A stretch of DNA of 64,000 nucleotides, taken from positions 372,001 to 436,000 of the forward strand of contig NZ_FPAP01000002.1 in assembly GCF_900116415.1 (NCBI RefSeq). The letters are read 5' to 3'. Below, piece after piece: positions 9,161-18,433 of the stretch (position 1 is the first letter of the stretch; every line of letters begins with the position of its first letter). Made by a program: the position numbers and the translations under genes. The DNA comes from Chryseobacterium formosense (GTDB lineage Bacteria > Bacteroidota > Bacteroidia > Flavobacteriales > Weeksellaceae). The notes under the pieces were generated by a model. It saw only the letters and a program-made list of their open reading frames with translations. It had not been told where the DNA came from and ran no database searches.

Positions 9161-10285
9161 CTAGTGTTTTATAATTATTTGTTCTAGCCTTTGTCTCCAT
9201 ACTTGCCAATTCAGTTCCTGAATATACTTTTCTCTTGAAGCAATAGACATCGCCTTTATTTTTTCCTTACTTGTAAGTATATTTTCAATAGCATCGGCAT
9301 AATCTTCAGGAGAAGAATTTTGTGGAAGAAGCAAGCCCGTTTTGCCATTTTCAACATGCGCGGAAACACCTCCCGTATCGGTTGAAATTACAGGCAAGCC
9401 ATATCCTGCAGCCTCACAAAATGCAATAGGTGTACAATCTGCTTTTGTAGGAACAAGTAAAAAGTGAGACTGTAAAAGATGCGTCTGAATTTTTGCTAAA
9501 TCATCCGGAAAATTTTTGTTGAGATAGGGTATAATGTTTACCCATTCATCCTGAATTTTCGGGTTGCAGCCAATGATTTGCAGTTTAACCGAATAGCCTT
9601 TTTGATGTAGGATTTTTACTGCTTCATAAGCAAGATTTCCTCTTTTCCTTTCCCAATCTACAGCGAGAAATAAGAAAACAATATCTTCACCTTTGCTTTC
9701 ATTGAAATTCAAAAAATCAGGCACCGCCAGATTGGCGCCGAATTTTAAAACCTTCACTTTATCATGATTAATTCCGTAATGATTCACGGCATAGTTGGCT
9801 GCCCATTCGGAAGAGAAAATATTAATTGAACTTTTCTCAAGCATCCTCTTTTCAATCCTTTTTGTTTCCCATTTAGAAAGCCAGCCGAAACCTGAATAGT
9901 ATGGATAATAGTTCAGCAATTGTGCAACATTGGCATCATTCAGATAGATAATAGGAGTATCGGTATTTACAAACGCAAAATCGTTGAGGTATGTTGGCAC
10001 GAAGAGCAAATCAAATTTCTTTGTTTTGAGAAGGTTTGTTATCTTTTTTCCTAACTTTTTAGAAGAAAAAAAATTAACTTTAGTATTGTAACCGCGATTG
10101 AAAATCTTGTAAAACAGTTGATGGATCTTATTAAGTTTAGCGATTTCATTTTCATTTAGTAGCTGTTGCGGAATCCATTCTACTTCGTAACCCAGTAATA
10201 AAATCTGCTCATACATCTTGAACATGGTTCCGGACCAGTTTGCTTTGTTGTCAAGCGGCATTGAGCTGTAAAAACCAATTTTCAT
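9161..10285 (-). CDS. Glycosyltransferase family 4 protein
   Basis: A 374-residue GT-B fold enzyme of family GT4. The C-terminal donor-binding domain contains PTKADCTPIAFCEAAGYG followed by LPVISTDTGGV and then GLLLP, the classic EX7E region and its continuation. The N-terminal domain starts with MKIGFYSSMPLDNKANWSG, similar to WaaG/RfaB-type acceptor domains. No membrane helix is seen, and it probably works at the inner face of the cytoplasmic membrane. It sits directly upstream of the acyltransferase at 8117-9160. The sugar specificity is unknown. Confidence 0.88.
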   Translation of the reverse strand: MKIGFYSSMPLDNKANWSGTMFKMYEQILLLGYEVEWIPQQLLNENEIAKLNKIHQLFYKIFNRGYNTKVNFFSSKKLGKKITNLLKTKKFDLLFVPTYLNDFAFVNTDTPIIYLNDANVAQLLNYYPYYSGFGWLSKWETKRIEKRMLEKSSINIFSSEWAANYAVNHYGINHDKVKVLKFGANLAVPDFLNFNESKGEDIVFLFLAVDWERKRGNLAYEAVKILHQKGYSVKLQIIGCNPKIQDEWVNIIPYLNKNFPDDLAKIQTHLLQSHFLLVPTKADCTPIAFCEAAGYGLPVISTDTGGVSAHVENGKTGLLLPQNSSPEDYADAIENILTSKEKIKAMSIASREKYIQELNWQVWRQRLEQIIIKH

Positions 10286-10355
10286 ATGAGCTGTTATGAT
10301 GTTTATAAATTTATTGAGAAGAATTTTTTGATGATTGTTTTTTTTAATATAAATG

Positions 10356-11294
10356 CTACTTCAGATATTTATTTTTCAAATTTCTTAAAATGAATTTGAT
10401 ATAATTTATCTCATGCTTTACAATTTTGTGATACGGAAAAGCGCCACCGGTTATTGAAAAGAGAAAAGCATTTCGGTGGTATCTTCCCAGAAATATTTCT
10501 CTGTCTAAATAATTTCTTTGGTTTCCTGTAAATTTTATGAGCGTTGGGACATGATTTGGGCTCGCTTTTTTTAAAAAAATATCAGCAAGCTGCTGATAGC
10601 TGCTTTTTAATCTGAAAGAGAAATAATGTCCCACTTCATTAGCAGAAATCATGCTTATTCTGAAATCTTTATTTTTTTTCATGACAGAGATTGCCGCAAG
10701 ATAAATAATGAGATAGTCCGCAAGATCGCCGATGTTTTGAATTTCATCTTTGTTGTTTTTTATATCTTTAAAAAACTCATAAGGTTGCGGAGAGGTGTAG
10801 CAGGCGAAAAATTCCTGGTGCCATGCAGAAACAAACTTGTTGTTTTTTGGTGTCGCCAGAAACCAACTTTCCAGAATAGGATTCTGCATATCTGTCGTAC
10901 AAAAATCTGAGTAGAAACCCAATAGATCGTATTTTAAATTTTCTTTAAGATCATAAACCCACGATAAGTTTTCAGTAAGAATTGTACTGATATCTATCCA
11001 TATTCCGCCGTTTTTTTTAAGAATTTCAAGTCTTACAAGATCAGTATAATTTACAAAAGGGAGATCTTTTCTTACAGGGAGAATATCGGGAAGATAATTT
11101 TTTACATTTTTTGTGTTCAGTATGATGAGCTCAAAATTGGGAACGAGTTTTTTAAATTGGGTGATGCATAAATCTACCAATTCTGAATCACTATGGGTGT
11201 CCCAAAATGACCAAATGATTTTCGGAATAGGCTCAAGGTTTTCTGCTCCTTCTCCCCAGTTTACTTTTGATTTATATTTATCAAATTTTTCCAT
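10356..11294 (-). CDS. Capsular polysaccharide synthesis protein, GT32-like
   Basis: A 312-residue protein of the Caps_synth / GT32 type. Signature pieces are PIPKIIWSFWDTHSDSEL near the N-terminus, YTDLVRLEILKKNGGIWIDI with the DxD-like WIDIS in the middle, and a nearby LATPKNNKF. These match GT-A enzymes that use a nucleotide sugar and a metal, known from capsule and mannosyltransferase loci. It is soluble and ends in a basic tail. It begins three bases after the upstream GT2 gene at 11298, consistent with one minus-strand operon. The family assignment is reasonably firm; the substrate is not. Confidence 0.82.
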   Translation of the reverse strand: MEKFDKYKSKVNWGEGAENLEPIPKIIWSFWDTHSDSELVDLCITQFKKLVPNFELIILNTKNVKNYLPDILPVRKDLPFVNYTDLVRLEILKKNGGIWIDISTILTENLSWVYDLKENLKYDLLGFYSDFCTTDMQNPILESWFLATPKNNKFVSAWHQEFFACYTSPQPYEFFKDIKNNKDEIQNIGDLADYLIIYLAAISVMKKNKDFRISMISANEVGHYFSFRLKSSYQQLADIFLKKASPNHVPTLIKFTGNQRNYLDREIFLGRYHRNAFLFSITGGAFPYHKIVKHEINYIKFILRNLKNKYLK

Positions 11295-11297
11295 TTG

Positions 11298-12242
11298 CTA
11301 CGAAAATAAGTTAAGTAGCTTTGCTACATATTTATACTGTATTTTATCTAAAAGAACCTGTTTTTGTACCTTCTTTTTTATATTTTTTGTGAATAATTCG
11401 GTAAATAAAATGTTGGTTTTTTCTCTTACACCATCTTCTACAGGGAATTTGTCATACCGAAATCTCATATACTGTTTTGTAATTGCATCTTCGTACACAA
11501 TTTCACTCACCCCAAGCTTATTTCTGAAATACTGAATAGATCTAAGTTCTTCAATATAACTTTGCCCTGTTTTTTTGACATTGAATGAAACTTTTACTGA
11601 ATGTTGTCTGAAATAATTTAAAAACTTTCCACAAATGGCAACATCCTGTAAGCGGCTCATTTCTGCCCAAAAAATCCAGTCTCCGGCGAGTCTATAATTT
11701 TTATATTCATCAGAAATCTGGTAATACAGCTCTTTTTTAAAAATTGCCATACTTGCATTAACGAGTTGATTAAAAGGAAGGAGCTTTTTCTCTATATATT
11801 CGTTTTTATCAATTATTTCAGAGATTGAATCTGTGCAAATATGCGGGTAAAATGTGTTTTTTTCGGTATTGTAAAAAATGGACTGACAGTGCGAAATTCC
11901 AATATTTTTATTGTCAGTCGTTGGTGCCAATAGGTTTTGCAAAAGTGTAGGTTCACACCAATCATCACTTTCCGCAATCCAAATCCATTCTCCTTTGGCA
12001 AGTTCGATGCCTTTTTGCCATTGTCTGAATGTGGAACCCGAATTTTCTTCATTGTAAATTATATGAGAGACGTTGGGGTGATTTTTATATTGTTCTATAA
12101 CTTCTCTACTGTTATCAAGCGATAAGTCATCCAATATAATAAGCTCAAAGTCCTGAAACGTTTGATTTAATACAGAATCAATACGCTCCTTAAGATAGGG
12201 CGCATGATTATAGTTGGGAATGATGACTGAAACTAGTGGCAT
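11298..12242 (-). CDS. Glycosyltransferase family 2 protein
   Basis: A 314-residue GT2 enzyme. MPLVSVIIPNYNHAPYLKER is the typical start, DDLSLDNS stands for the usual DDGSTD nucleotide-binding motif, and IAESDDWC carries the DxD-like metal site. The WIWIAESDDW form is common in cell-wall and capsule glycosyltransferases. Twenty-four bases separate it from the next GT2 gene upstream. It is probably cytoplasmic and part of the glycan assembly line. The precise sugar is unknown. Confidence 0.9.
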   Translation of the reverse strand: MPLVSVIIPNYNHAPYLKERIDSVLNQTFQDFELIILDDLSLDNSREVIEQYKNHPNVSHIIYNEENSGSTFRQWQKGIELAKGEWIWIAESDDWCEPTLLQNLLAPTTDNKNIGISHCQSIFYNTEKNTFYPHICTDSISEIIDKNEYIEKKLLPFNQLVNASMAIFKKELYYQISDEYKNYRLAGDWIFWAEMSRLQDVAICGKFLNYFRQHSVKVSFNVKKTGQSYIEELRSIQYFRNKLGVSEIVYEDAITKQYMRFRYDKFPVEDGVREKTNILFTELFTKNIKKKVQKQVLLDKIQYKYVAKLLNLFS

Positions 12243-12266
12243 AATAGAGTTTTACCGGCAATTAAA

Positions 12267-13133
12267 TTATCTTTTAAAAAGTGTAGTTAACTTATTTATA
12301 TACGATTTAAATTTAAAATACCTGGAGTTAATAATTTTATAATGAAATTTTGCGTAGAGGTTTTTTTTATCTAAAACGATATAGTAATCTTCTAAAAATC
12401 GTCTGAATAAAATTTTACGCTGACCATCATCAAGGATATTTGAATATGCAAAATCGTAAACAGCAATCTGATTAGCCGCTAAAACTTCCGATTTGCCGCT
12501 GCTGTTATTCGGATGAATCCGGTATAACGTCAAATACTGATCTATGAATTTTATCTTTACCTCAGAATTCTTTAGCAATTCTACCCAAAACAGCCAATCC
12601 TCATGCAATTGAAATTTCTCATTAAAATACAGATTATCGATGATTTCCTTTTTTATAATCGGGGTATGTATCGGGATATTTAATCCTTGATCCCAATACT
12701 TGAGTAATGCCTCAATATTTAAAGTGTGATCTTTTAAATTGCAGAAAGGTTCTTCAATTTTATCGGCCTTTAGATGTTGAAAATCGGTGTAGATAAAGTT
12801 GAAATCATCTTTAAATTTTAATGATTCTTCAAGCTTTGTGGGTAAAAGCAGATCGTCGCCATCAAGAAATTGAATCCATTGCCCGGTAGCTTTTTTCAGA
12901 CCGGCATTTCTGGAGTGGGCAACCCCACGATTATCATGCTTTATATATAGAAATCTGCCATCTTTTTGCACCCAATTTTCGGCTATTTCCCCTGTACTAT
13001 CAGTAGAACCATCATTTACAATAATACATTCCCAATTTTGATAAGTTTGGTCGCTTACAGACTGCAAGCACATATCAAGATACTGGTCTTGATTGTAACA
13101 GGGAATAATTATGGAAACTAAGGGATGAGGCAT
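12267..13133 (-). CDS. Glycosyltransferase family 2 protein
   Basis: A 288-residue GT2 enzyme beginning VSIIIPCYNQDQYLD, with VNDGSTDST as the nucleotide-binding loop and QFLDGDDLLLP as the DxD-like site. These are among the clearest GT2 motifs in the locus. Upstream (13134-13276) no gene is visible. A minus-strand TATATTTG -7-like element at 13151-13158 could start transcription just before this gene, but no -33 TTG is correctly spaced. The gene could therefore head a sub-operon running down to 8117. Confidence 0.92.
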   Translation of the reverse strand: MPHPLVSIIIPCYNQDQYLDMCLQSVSDQTYQNWECIIVNDGSTDSTGEIAENWVQKDGRFLYIKHDNRGVAHSRNAGLKKATGQWIQFLDGDDLLLPTKLEESLKFKDDFNFIYTDFQHLKADKIEEPFCNLKDHTLNIEALLKYWDQGLNIPIHTPIIKKEIIDNLYFNEKFQLHEDWLFWVELLKNSEVKIKFIDQYLTLYRIHPNNSSGKSEVLAANQIAVYDFAYSNILDDGQRKILFRRFLEDYYIVLDKKNLYAKFHYKIINSRYFKFKSYINKLTTLFKR

Positions 13134-13276
13134 AAATTGTGTTTTTAAAGCAAATATATTAAAAATCTTGCATTTAGGAGGGCGTATTGGGGCTTTATGT
13201 GCTTACTTAGAGAGTATATTCGATGTATTATTTGATCAATTTAAGTTTACATAAATTTAAAAATAATTTGTAAGGC

Positions 13277-14173
13277 CTAAAGTGAATTTACATAATGTAT
13301 TTTTTTTAAGGTCTTTGCAAAAAGAATGAATTTGAACTTTTTGAGGTAATAATTAGCAATTGAATAATTGGCTTTTTGCTTGTTACTATAGCAATGCCAT
13401 AAATATTGATAGATAACCTGACTTACAAATTCTAACGGAAAGGTTTTAGAATGATGGAGGATAAATTTTTCACGAAATTTATTATAAGCATTATCTTTTA
13501 ACTGATTCAGGTGTTGAGCACCGGATATACTGATCTCTGAGATTCTTACCTTTACATGAGTGGCACGATTATAATATATTTCACCATAATCTGAGAAAGA
13601 TAGAATTGCAATGTCGTCGCTTCCCCAAGCCAACGGAATTTTTTCAAATCGATGTTTGTGATATTTATCTGTCCGAAATATGTTTTCTGATAAACTGCTA
13701 TTTACTTTACCTGAATATTTATTTATGAAAAATTTTTCGGCAGCAATAGTGTCTGTATTATAGTCATTAATCTTAATGGTTTCATTGTTTTCATCAATAT
13801 GGTGATGTATTGTCTTCATACAATAAATCTTGTGAGAATCGCAATAATCGACAGATTTATAAAATTCTTCAACGAAATTATCTCCTAAAACATCATCATC
13901 TCCCAAGATCTGAAACCAGTCTTCTTTTACATTTTCTAATATTCTTTCCCATTGTAGCACCAGATTCTTGCCACCCAGATTTTCAGTATAATTATAATAT
14001 TTGTATTCTGTTGGGTCAAAATATTGCTGAATAATTGGATGCGGATTCTCAGGACTTGCATCATTCCCAATATAGATAACAAAATCTTTATTGGTCTGTG
14101 TAGCAACAGACTTTATGGTTTGTTCAAAAAAATCTATTTTATAATAAGGTATGACAATGGCAAGCTTAGACAT
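13277..14173 (-). CDS. Glycosyltransferase family 2 protein
   Basis: A 298-residue GT2 enzyme. It begins MSKLAIVIPYYKIDFFEQT, has YIGNDASPENP in place of DDGSTD and ILGDDDVLG as the DxD-like motif. The N-terminal 110 residues are clearly GT2; the C-terminal part is not recognisable and may hold acceptor contacts. It is ten bases downstream of the acyltransferase at 14184-15239 and probably co-transcribed with it. The C-terminus is Lys/Phe-rich, consistent with peripheral membrane contact. Confidence 0.87.
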   Translation of the reverse strand: MSKLAIVIPYYKIDFFEQTIKSVATQTNKDFVIYIGNDASPENPHPIIQQYFDPTEYKYYNYTENLGGKNLVLQWERILENVKEDWFQILGDDDVLGDNFVEEFYKSVDYCDSHKIYCMKTIHHHIDENNETIKINDYNTDTIAAEKFFINKYSGKVNSSLSENIFRTDKYHKHRFEKIPLAWGSDDIAILSFSDYGEIYYNRATHVKVRISEISISGAQHLNQLKDNAYNKFREKFILHHSKTFPLEFVSQVIYQYLWHCYSNKQKANYSIANYYLKKFKFILFAKTLKKIHYVNSL

Positions 14174-14183
14174 TTTTTTTGAT

Positions 14184-15239
14184 TTAGAATAAGTTTTTAA
14201 ATTTTAGACTCGGGCTTTCAATATAACGCCAAGATAAAAATGCTAAAATGTAAGTTACGAAAAGACCTGTTATCATTAGCAATATAGTATTTAAATTAAA
14301 AAAATACATCAGCAATTGTTGTATGAAAAAGCCATAAATATAAACACCATAAGAAATATCTCCAATTACTTTTCCTATTAAATTTACAGGTGAAGTATTT
14401 AGTTTAGATAACATAATAATTAAAATCGGCAGTGCCAATGGAGTTATAGCTTCATACAGATTGAAGAATATTGAAGTGATCAATATGCAAGATAAAGACA
14501 TGCGTACAAATAATGTATTAAACTTTTTAAAGTTTAAAAAACTCAGTATTGAGCCAGCAACGAAAAAACTTGCCAATTTATATGATAATTGACTTGTTAA
14601 TAAAAATTGATCGAACAAAAAGCTCAGAAATAGAGGTTTAAATTGTAAAAGTAAGTACGATACGGTAAAAGTCAATATAAGTACAGCTTTAACGAAACCT
14701 GAGCGTTTCTTGAAAGGGAATAACAAAAGCAGAAAGAGATAAAGACTGAATTCGTAGCTTAAAGACCATAAACTTCCGTTAATTGCGCCGGGATACGGAT
14801 TATGAGTAAATACTCCATCAACATTGTATTGTACTCTGTATAATGATAGTACATTTGGAAAGTAGCTCCAATAAGATTTTTCATCAAATATATTTCTTCC
14901 CTCATAAACGAAAGGTAAAATAAGCATTGTAAACAGAAGCAGAACTACTAATGCAGGAAAAAGTCTTAAAATTCTTTTCCATAAATAGCTTAGGATAGTT
15001 TTACTCCTTTCTAAACTTTGAAAAATGAGATAACCACTCATTGCAAAAAAACATTCTACAGCAAATCGCCCCAAATCAATCTGATCATGAGAATAATGCA
15101 GAAGCAATTCTTTTTTTCCGGTTAAAGGGAATGAGTGGGAAATTATAACTCCGGATGCTAATATTAATCTAATAAAGTCAAAGTTATTTCTTCTGTCTAC
15201 GGCAATTGTTTTTTCATTATTGTGAGTTGCATCATTCAT
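14184..15239 (-). CDS. Acyltransferase 3 family membrane protein
   Basis: A 351-residue acyltransferase-3 enzyme, the third in the locus. It carries NFDFIRLILASGVIISHSFP with the conserved His, FFAMSGYLIFQSL, and RLFPALVVLLL, followed by NGSLWSLSYEFSLY. A short hydrophilic N-terminal tail (about 20 residues) precedes the first membrane segment. It is likely to O-acylate a glycan residue at the membrane. Three distinct acyltransferases in one locus imply several acylation sites or acyl types. Confidence 0.88.
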   Translation of the reverse strand: MNDATHNNEKTIAVDRRNNFDFIRLILASGVIISHSFPLTGKKELLLHYSHDQIDLGRFAVECFFAMSGYLIFQSLERSKTILSYLWKRILRLFPALVVLLLFTMLILPFVYEGRNIFDEKSYWSYFPNVLSLYRVQYNVDGVFTHNPYPGAINGSLWSLSYEFSLYLFLLLLFPFKKRSGFVKAVLILTFTVSYLLLQFKPLFLSFLFDQFLLTSQLSYKLASFFVAGSILSFLNFKKFNTLFVRMSLSCILITSIFFNLYEAITPLALPILIIMLSKLNTSPVNLIGKVIGDISYGVYIYGFFIQQLLMYFFNLNTILLMITGLFVTYILAFLSWRYIESPSLKFKNLF

Positions 15240-15294
15240 GTATTATGATATAAATTTTTTAATTTAAATAAGATAAAACGCTGATGGGAACTTA

Positions 15295-16077
15295 TCAGGC
15301 TTTAATCTTTTTCAGTACAAGAGTTTGGTAACCTTCATTGCACTGGTTTAAATCATACTGGTTGGTAAACTTCTCGATAGGTTTACCGTGAATCTGCAAT
15401 ATATTTTCTTTGGATATTCTGTTTAATATCCTGTTTTTGAGATTGTATTCTTTTCGCTTTCTTTCTCCTACAATTTTAATTTCCTGAAGAATCACTTCAA
15501 CAATTTCAAATTTTGATTCGAATAGCTTATGAAAATCGTAGAAATTCCATTCAATGACGTGATAAGGATTATTGGGTGCCGTATTCGTGACTTTTGTGAT
15601 AGGGGTAGAAATTAATAACATCCCGTCATCAGCTAAATTTTCGTAAAGATTATTAATGAAATCAAGATAATTGGGAACATGTTCTATGGTTTCAAAGCTT
15701 ATGATAACATCAAAAGGGGTTTCGTCTTTGTATTTTGTGCCATCTTCGACTATTCTTGTAATATTCGTGTGACCATATCTGTGTTCGCCATATCGTATAG
15801 CATCTTCACTCAGGTCGACTCCTACAACCGAATCTGCCTCTCCCTCTGTTGCTAAAAGATAAGTTCCGTACCCACAACCTGAGGCAACATCCAAAACTTT
15901 TTTGTTTTTCACATATTGAAGCGCATATTTATATCTGTTTAAATGCTCGTCTTCATATTTTTTTAGCATGAAACCATATACCCATCTTTCTGCTTTTCCG
16001 TAAACGAGAAGATCGGATAGGTTTCTTAGTTCGAAGTTTGTACAGAACAATTCTTCAATAATATTATTTTCTTTCAT
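15295..16077 (-). CDS. SAM-dependent methyltransferase overlapping wzt
   Basis: A 260-residue class I methyltransferase. Motif I is VLDVASGCGYGTYL (residues 61-74), followed by the acidic VGVDLSEDAI and DVIISFETIEHV, the usual order for binding S-adenosylmethionine. Its start lies inside the 3' end of the Wzt gene (14-base overlap), so the two are translationally coupled. In known ABC-exported O antigens (E. coli O8/O9a) a methyl or phosphate cap made by WbdD ends the chain and is read by the Wzt C-terminal domain. The overlap here makes a capping role an attractive inference. Methylation of an internal sugar is the main alternative. Confidence 0.85.
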   Translation of the reverse strand: MKENNIIEELFCTNFELRNLSDLLVYGKAERWVYGFMLKKYEDEHLNRYKYALQYVKNKKVLDVASGCGYGTYLLATEGEADSVVGVDLSEDAIRYGEHRYGHTNITRIVEDGTKYKDETPFDVIISFETIEHVPNYLDFINNLYENLADDGMLLISTPITKVTNTAPNNPYHVIEWNFYDFHKLFESKFEIVEVILQEIKIVGERKRKEYNLKNRILNRISKENILQIHGKPIEKFTNQYDLNQCNEGYQTLVLKKIKA

Positions 16078-17308
16078 TTGTCCAAGTTTGGTTTATAGTG
16101 AAATATCCTTGCGAATAATCGGGTTTTTCTTGCTCAAAATTATCTTTCACGTTGATTTTCAGTCCTTTATCGTAATAATCGTGGGTTTCGGAATTATCAC
16201 CAATGTATATTTCGCAATTGTATTTTCCTGATTTCAGAGGGAAGCTTGGTATTTCACAAAATATGATATTTTCACCTGATGATAGATCAAAAGTTTGCTG
16301 AAAATGACCTGAAAAAGGGGTGAATAGCCTGTTCCCCAAATCGTCATTAAACCCAATTCCTATTTTAATATTTTTGATATTTTTATTCGACTTTATGCGG
16401 AACTCCAAAACTCCATCCTGCATGGTCTGTAAATTTTCGGAATCATCATTTCCTTTACGATACGATTTGAAATCTTTCAGATAAATGTTTTTGTGGGAAT
16501 TTGGTATTATGTTTTCACTGTCTGAATTATGTGTATACAGACTGATGATTGATTTAATGTCCGAGCTGCCTTTTAAAAGACCGTTTTCCAGCATAATTCC
16601 TTTTTGGCAAAGTTGTAGAATGCTCGGTAAGTTGTGACTTACAAACAAAATCGTTCTTCCCTCACCTTTGGTGACATCACCCATTTTACCAAGACATTTT
16701 TTCTGAAATTCAGCGTCTCCTACGGCCAGAACCTCATCTACAATAAGAATTTCAGATTCTAAATGTGCAGCTACTGCGAACGCCAAACGTACATACATTC
16801 CGGAAGAGTATCTTTTTACCGGAGTATCAATATATCTTTCTACGCCCGAAAAATCAACAATTTCATCAAATTTTCTGCTGATTTCTTTTTTGGTCATTCC
16901 CAGAATAGCTCCGTTGAGGTAAACGTTTTCACGACCCGTCATTTCCGGATGAAAACCTGTCCCTACCTCAAGAAGAGAGGCAATTCTTCCGTTTGTATAA
17001 ATTTTTCCTGTTGTTGGTTTTGTAACTTTGCTCAATAGTTTTAGAAGAGTAGATTTTCCGGCTCCGTTTCTGCCGATAATTCCTACTGCATCGCCTTGTT
17101 CAATTTCGAAATTGATGTCACGAAGCGACCAAACATATTCTGAACTTCCTTTCGCTGATCTGTCGTTGGATTCACCAATCATCAGATAAGGATCTTCTTT
17201 TCCTCTTACTTTATGCCAGAATCGGTTTAAATCGTGGGTTAATGTTCCTGTTCCTACCTGACCGAGACGGTATTGTTTTGATATATTTTCAGCTTTTAAT
17301 GCAAGCAT
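16064..17308 (-). CDS. wzt: Polysaccharide ABC exporter ATPase (Wzt) with C-terminal extension
   Basis: A 414-residue ATP-binding subunit of a type I polysaccharide exporter. Walker A is GRNGAGKST (79-87), the signature is YSSGMYVRLAFAVA, and Walker B is ILIVDEVLAVGD. The ATPase core ends near residue 255. The remaining 150 or so residues form a beta-rich extension ending in QGYFTINQTW, resembling the Wzt C-terminal carbohydrate-binding domain that recognises the chain end. That places it with the Wzt subfamily that couples chain termination to export rather than with short KpsT-type ATPases. The Wzm partner lies upstream at 17405, and a methyltransferase overlaps its 3' end. Confidence 0.93.
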   Translation of the reverse strand: MLALKAENISKQYRLGQVGTGTLTHDLNRFWHKVRGKEDPYLMIGESNDRSAKGSSEYVWSLRDINFEIEQGDAVGIIGRNGAGKSTLLKLLSKVTKPTTGKIYTNGRIASLLEVGTGFHPEMTGRENVYLNGAILGMTKKEISRKFDEIVDFSGVERYIDTPVKRYSSGMYVRLAFAVAAHLESEILIVDEVLAVGDAEFQKKCLGKMGDVTKGEGRTILFVSHNLPSILQLCQKGIMLENGLLKGSSDIKSIISLYTHNSDSENIIPNSHKNIYLKDFKSYRKGNDDSENLQTMQDGVLEFRIKSNKNIKNIKIGIGFNDDLGNRLFTPFSGHFQQTFDLSSGENIIFCEIPSFPLKSGKYNCEIYIGDNSETHDYYDKGLKINVKDNFEQEKPDYSQGYFTINQTWTNERK

Positions 17309-17404
17309 GTGTTTTTTTTGTTTAATGTTTAAAAAAGTTTAAGATTCAAAATAATATGAGGCAGTGATTTTAAGATGAAATGTAATAATCACTTAGTATT
17401 CATA

Positions 17405-18262
17405 TTATACCGTGTCTATAAAAGATTTTTCTGATTTGTTGAAGACCACAATTCCTGCAAAAAGTATTACAATGATAAAAGCAAAGCTCATCAGTAGTCG
17501 CGGCATGCTGAAATCTCCAGATCCTATAAAGCCATATTTAAAACATTCAAAAATAGGTGTTAAAGGATTAAGGTCAGCTAAAAATCCATAGCTTCCCAGT
17601 TTTTGTTTTACCAATGAGGTTGGCAAAATAACTGGTGTAAGCCACATAAACAAACTTACTCCAAAACCGAGTAACAAAGACAAGTCTCTGTATTTAGTAG
17701 TAAGTGAAGAAAATATCATTCCTAAGCCTAAAGAAAATATAGCAAGAAAAATAATCAGAATAGGGAATGAGAAAGCCCATGAATTGGGATGTACCTCACC
17801 TTTAAACATATAATATCCCAAAACAATCCAAAATAATACCAGTTGTATGCCTAAACGCATGAAACTCGAAATAATGGAAGAAATTGGCGTTACCAGTCTG
17901 GGAAAATAAACTTTCCCGAAAATTCCCGCATTCCCTGTAAACACATTTGAAACGCTGAGCATCGTGGTGCTGAAGTATCCCCAAAGTGTATTTCCTGCAA
18001 GGTAAAATAATATTGGCGGAATCCCGTCTGTCGGCAGATTTGCGATACCTCCGAAAACCAAGGTAAAAACAAGGGTTGTAAGGATAGGATTTATAAAAAA
18101 CCAAAGCGGGCCTAGGATGGTCTGTTTAAAAGAAGAAATAAAGTCTCTTTTTACAAACATTAAAACCAGGTCTCTGTATCGCCAGACTTCTTTCAGATTG
18201 AGCTGGAATAAAGAGTGACCAGACTCAATGGTTTCTGTCCACTTCTGTTGTGGTTCATTCAT
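17405..18262 (-). CDS. wzm: Polysaccharide ABC exporter permease (Wzm)
   Basis: A 285-residue integral membrane permease of the ABC-2 type with about six hydrophobic helices. The cytoplasmic N-terminus contains YRDLVLMFVKRDF, and the segment FKQTILGPLWFFINPILTTL is the family's amphipathic entry motif. It pairs with Wzt to export lipid-linked glycan across the inner membrane. It is separated from wzt by 96 bases without a visible terminator. A terminator lies upstream, between this gene and rfbA, so wzm probably starts its own operon. A minus-strand TAAATTTG -7-like box at 18280-18287 is present but its -33 TTG is not clear. Confidence 0.93.
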   Translation of the reverse strand: MNEPQQKWTETIESGHSLFQLNLKEVWRYRDLVLMFVKRDFISSFKQTILGPLWFFINPILTTLVFTLVFGGIANLPTDGIPPILFYLAGNTLWGYFSTTMLSVSNVFTGNAGIFGKVYFPRLVTPISSIISSFMRLGIQLVLFWIVLGYYMFKGEVHPNSWAFSFPILIIFLAIFSLGLGMIFSSLTTKYRDLSLLLGFGVSLFMWLTPVILPTSLVKQKLGSYGFLADLNPLTPIFECFKYGFIGSGDFSMPRLLMSFAFIIVILFAGIVVFNKSEKSFIDTV

Positions 18263-18378
18263 TTGTGGGGAATTTTTTGCAAATTTAAAATAATTAATTG
18301 ATTGGCAGTCTTCTGAATCATGAAATCTTCATATTCAGGCAAAAACATAGCTAATATATTAATATTTTATCTTTCAAC

Positions 18379-18413
18379 AAAAAAGCTAATGATCACAGAT
18401 CAGTAGCTTTTTT
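18379..18413 (-). terminator. Intrinsic terminator after rfbA (bidirectional)
   Basis: A hairpin with ten-base outer arms AAAAAAGCTA and TAGCTTTTTT at 18379-18388 and 18404-18413, and inner pairing TGATC/GATCA with one mismatch. On the minus strand it ends in a run of T, which fits termination of the ugd-rfbB-rfbA transcript. The plus orientation also has a T run. Confidence 0.75.
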
Positions 18414-18433
18414 ATATTTGATGTTATTTCTTT

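Noticed and set aside
13134..13276. Gap between GT2 genes checked for a missing small gene or RNA
   Set aside because: Only AT-rich sequence and a -7-like box are seen; no frame with support and no RNA fold recognised.
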